A stretch of DNA of 64,000 nt from Ziziphus jujuba (Eukaryota; Streptophyta; Magnoliopsida; Rosales; Rhamnaceae), in contig NC_083387.1 in assembly GCF_031755915.1 (NCBI RefSeq), positions 13,413,001 to 13,477,000 of the forward strand. Direction: 5' to 3'. The first letter of the stretch is position 1. Each line of letters opens with the position of its first letter. A model generated the notes under the pieces. It did no database searches. It saw only the letters and a program-made list of their open reading frames with translations, and had not been told where the DNA came from. The position numbers and the translations under genes were made by a program. This document shows, piece by piece, positions 61,987 through 64,000 of this stretch.

Positions 61987-63697
61987 GTGGCCATAAAAAC
62001 TAATGCATTGAATATAAATTTTAAATATCAGTAAAAAGAGGAAATTTTTAGTAGGACGAATGTACTGTGCACCTCATTTTCATGTGAATGGATTTTGAAT
62101 CTCATCAATAGATGTGAGCAGGATGTATGTAGGTTCCGCTTACATCCATATGGGATGTACGGTATGCCCATCACATTGAAGATTTGAGAGTTGTGATTTT
62201 ATTTATTTATTTTGTTCATAAGAATTGGTGGTTTTTCTTTTTTTTTTTTTTTGGGTTAAATGATCATAAGAGTACGTTGTTGGTTGCCAAACACCAATTT
62301 AGACTTTGCGGCCGACGTTGCAGTCAAGATGGCAATAGCCAATCTTGCGAAATCCTCTGCCCAGGTTTGATCTGGATGTGGGTGGAAACAAAAAAATAAT
62401 AATAATTTATGGACTTTATCCTTTAAACTGTCTCTTCATGAACCAAAATATCACAATCCTAATTATTTTAGTATGAAAATTCGAATCTAGGTACAGATAA
62501 GACGTGTGGAACAAATTGAATAATAGGGGCACTTCTTTTTTCTTTCTTTCTTTCTTTTTTTTTATTAATATTTTTTCCATCTTTAGTGGGTTTTTTACAT
62601 CGATATGCAATCTTTACAAAAATTGTTTTTCAGATTAAAAATGGTAAATTATTAAGTAATGTTGTTTAAAAAAAACCAAATGATTAACTTAGGATGAAAC
62701 GTACTCAATTTATCTTTTAAGCTTGAAATTCACAGAACAAATAGAAAAAAAATAATAATAATATGGTAGACTTTCAGCTTTATTGTTTAGTAAAGAAAAT
62801 AGGAGAGAAAATTAATATAAAATAAAATAATAAGAAAAATATGTAGATTTTTTTTTTTTTTTTTTTTGCATTGAAAATTTCATAAATGTTAGTTTTTTCA
62901 TGAAAAAATGTGAAATTTTTTTTTTCTGTATATTCAATTTATATTTTCCTTCTTTAATGAATTTTTTATATTTTGGGTTTTTTTTTTTAATTGTTTTTTT
63001 TTAATTCTAAACAAAAACTTCATTTTACGAGTCCCCAACTTTGTAAAAAGAGGAATTGTACTCGCAAGGAAACAAGCAGACATAATAGAATTAAGCAGAT
63101 TGCCCATTATGAGACGCTTTGAAGGCACAGCACACCAATGGATTGTGGTTAATGTTATCAGTTTCAGAACTTAACTAGACTTGTATCTTCTTCATTTTTG
63201 TCCTCTTCTTGCTTTTATGAATCACTGAAATTGTTCAACGTAATTAGAGACCCACAAAACCAAAATAATATGTAATTAGTGGGAAAAGCTCTTTGTGCTT
63301 TAGGAACAAAAATTTATTTCTTTTTGCTACTTGAAGCAGACAGGCATTACAAGTTGCATACAAGGTTGACACAAAAATAGCATGGTCTAATGTCCATTAG
63401 CGCCTGCATTTTGGACCTCTTCTTTCACATGGAAAATGAAGAGCAGCCAGGTAACTGCAACAAGCAAAAGACTCAGCTGCACTATCTCATTGGTATGGCA
63501 AAAAAGATTTTATTTCAGGGTGACCCAGGAAATTGAAAACAACTAATAATTAGAGAGAAAAGCTTCAAATATATATGAATTTTTTATGATGTATAAAAAT
63601 TACAGTCTACAAGCCAAGTTTCCTACATGACTGTGAACCTGTGTGAAAGTGGAATTTTATCTATTGTTATGACGTGAAGGCGGTATGCGAGATCCTT
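61987..63697. other. Right part of copy B and 3' UTR of the edge gene
   Basis: AT-rich DNA matching 55540-57171. It has a divergent, less AT-rich segment at about 62300-62390 absent from copy A. Single-copy sequence begins near 63638 and is probably the 3' UTR of the minus-strand gene ending at 63698. Confidence 0.5.
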
Positions 63698-64000
63698 CTA
63701 ATCTACTTTCAATACTCCTTCCATGATTTGTGATGGTTCTTGTTCTGTCTTAAGAGATGACAACTCCGAGAGAAGGCTAACCGACGCCTCATCCGTGACC
63801 CGCGGTTGCAAAGCGACTGAATGGTCTTCCAAGCTGATATTGGGAGGCATAGCAGGTTTTGATGCATCAAATAGTGCCCATTTCCTCTCCTTTGCATGAA
63901 CTAACAAAGGGTATAAGAGAAACCCCAATATGATAACAGCACCACTTACAAAGAATGTCCTCATGGTAGCCAAAGACATAACAAGAACAAGCAACAATGC
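63698..64000 (-). CDS. Partial membrane-protein C-terminus, unidentified
   Basis: An open frame enters from the right edge and runs to a stop at 63698-63700, about 100 residues. A hydrophobic segment (LLLVLVMSLATMRTFF... to LGFLLYPLLVHAKERK) spans one or two membrane helices. A soluble acidic/serine-rich tail ending GVLKVD follows. The start and the rest of the gene lie outside the window. I do not recognise the family; a multi-pass transporter-like protein is possible but not shown. Confidence 0.55.
   Translation of the reverse strand, partial: ALLLVLVMSLATMRTFFVSGAVIILGFLLYPLLVHAKERKWALFDASKPAMPPNISLEDHSVALQPRVTDEASVSLLSELSSLKTEQEPSQIMEGVLKVD

Larger units (their letters stand above)
57216..63638. 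repeat. Tandem duplication copy B
   Basis: It begins at 'ttttaaacagtatggcatgc', matching 37021, and ends near 63638 at 'catgactgtgaac', matching copy A near 57171. It contains the second ADA1-like gene, diverged copies of two unidentified minus-strand exons (about 57470-57555 and 57955-58065) and one SINE-like insertion. It carries neither the copia element nor the LINE. Confidence 0.88.

Noticed and set aside
1..64000. CRISPR array, rRNA, operon, toxin or virus genes
   Set aside because: No regularly spaced short repeats, rRNA signatures or polycistronic layout were seen. All virus-like coding belongs to endogenous retrotransposons.

Overview
The window is nuclear DNA from a flowering plant, almost certainly a eudicot. 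Genes carry many GT-AG introns in very AT-rich surroundings with plant retroelements, and every recognisable protein is a plant-type family member. A cucurbit or other rosid is possible, but the sequence alone does not settle the species. No CRISPR array, operon, rRNA or prokaryotic feature is present.

Layout. 0.5-6.5 kb (+): an eight-exon ER prolyl 4-hydroxylase whose intron 2 holds an internal tandem duplication. 7.6-11.3 kb (+): a 750-residue coiled-coil protein of unknown function with a motif repeated six to seven times. 12.7-14.2 kb (+): a 77-residue 4F5/C2H2 zinc-finger protein. 19.3-21.7 kb (+): a 212-residue secreted LRR protein of the SERK-ectodomain type. 22-31.7 kb is a gene-free AT-rich stretch with decayed hAT-like elements, a tandem duplication carrying a MITE in one copy only, and a pair of oppositely oriented tRNA-like/SINE sequences. 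32.1-34.8 kb (+): an Mpv17/PMP22 membrane protein. 36.3-37.9 kb (-): exon-like coding blocks of an unidentified gene, one with an in-frame stop.

The right-hand 27 kb is one structure. A unit of about 6.1 kb carrying a SAGA-Tad1/ADA1-like gene was duplicated in tandem (copy A from 37.02 kb, copy B from 57.22 kb). Copy A was later opened by a decayed Ty1-copia element (40.73-48.63 kb, minus strand) and a decayed L1-type LINE (49.01-55.17 kb, plus strand, 16-bp target duplication). Copy B gained a SINE-like element of about 0.3 kb (61.66-61.97 kb). Subtracting the insertions leaves units of about 6.08 and 6.10 kb, so each copy serves as the empty site for the other's insertions. Both ADA1-like genes remain open (362 and 358 residues). 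The right edge cuts a minus-strand gene encoding a membrane protein C-terminus.

The genes do not form a pathway: they cover ER protein modification, secreted LRR signalling, an organelle membrane protein and transcription co-activation. From memory, the P4H, Mpv17 and ADA1-like families are near neighbours on Arabidopsis chromosome 4 (At4g33890, At4g33905, At4g33910), which would make this an expanded conserved block. I found no convincing new multi-gene system. The most rewarding items are the masked tandem duplication with reciprocal insertions, the unassigned exons inside it, the SINE-like elements and the repeat-motif coiled-coil protein.
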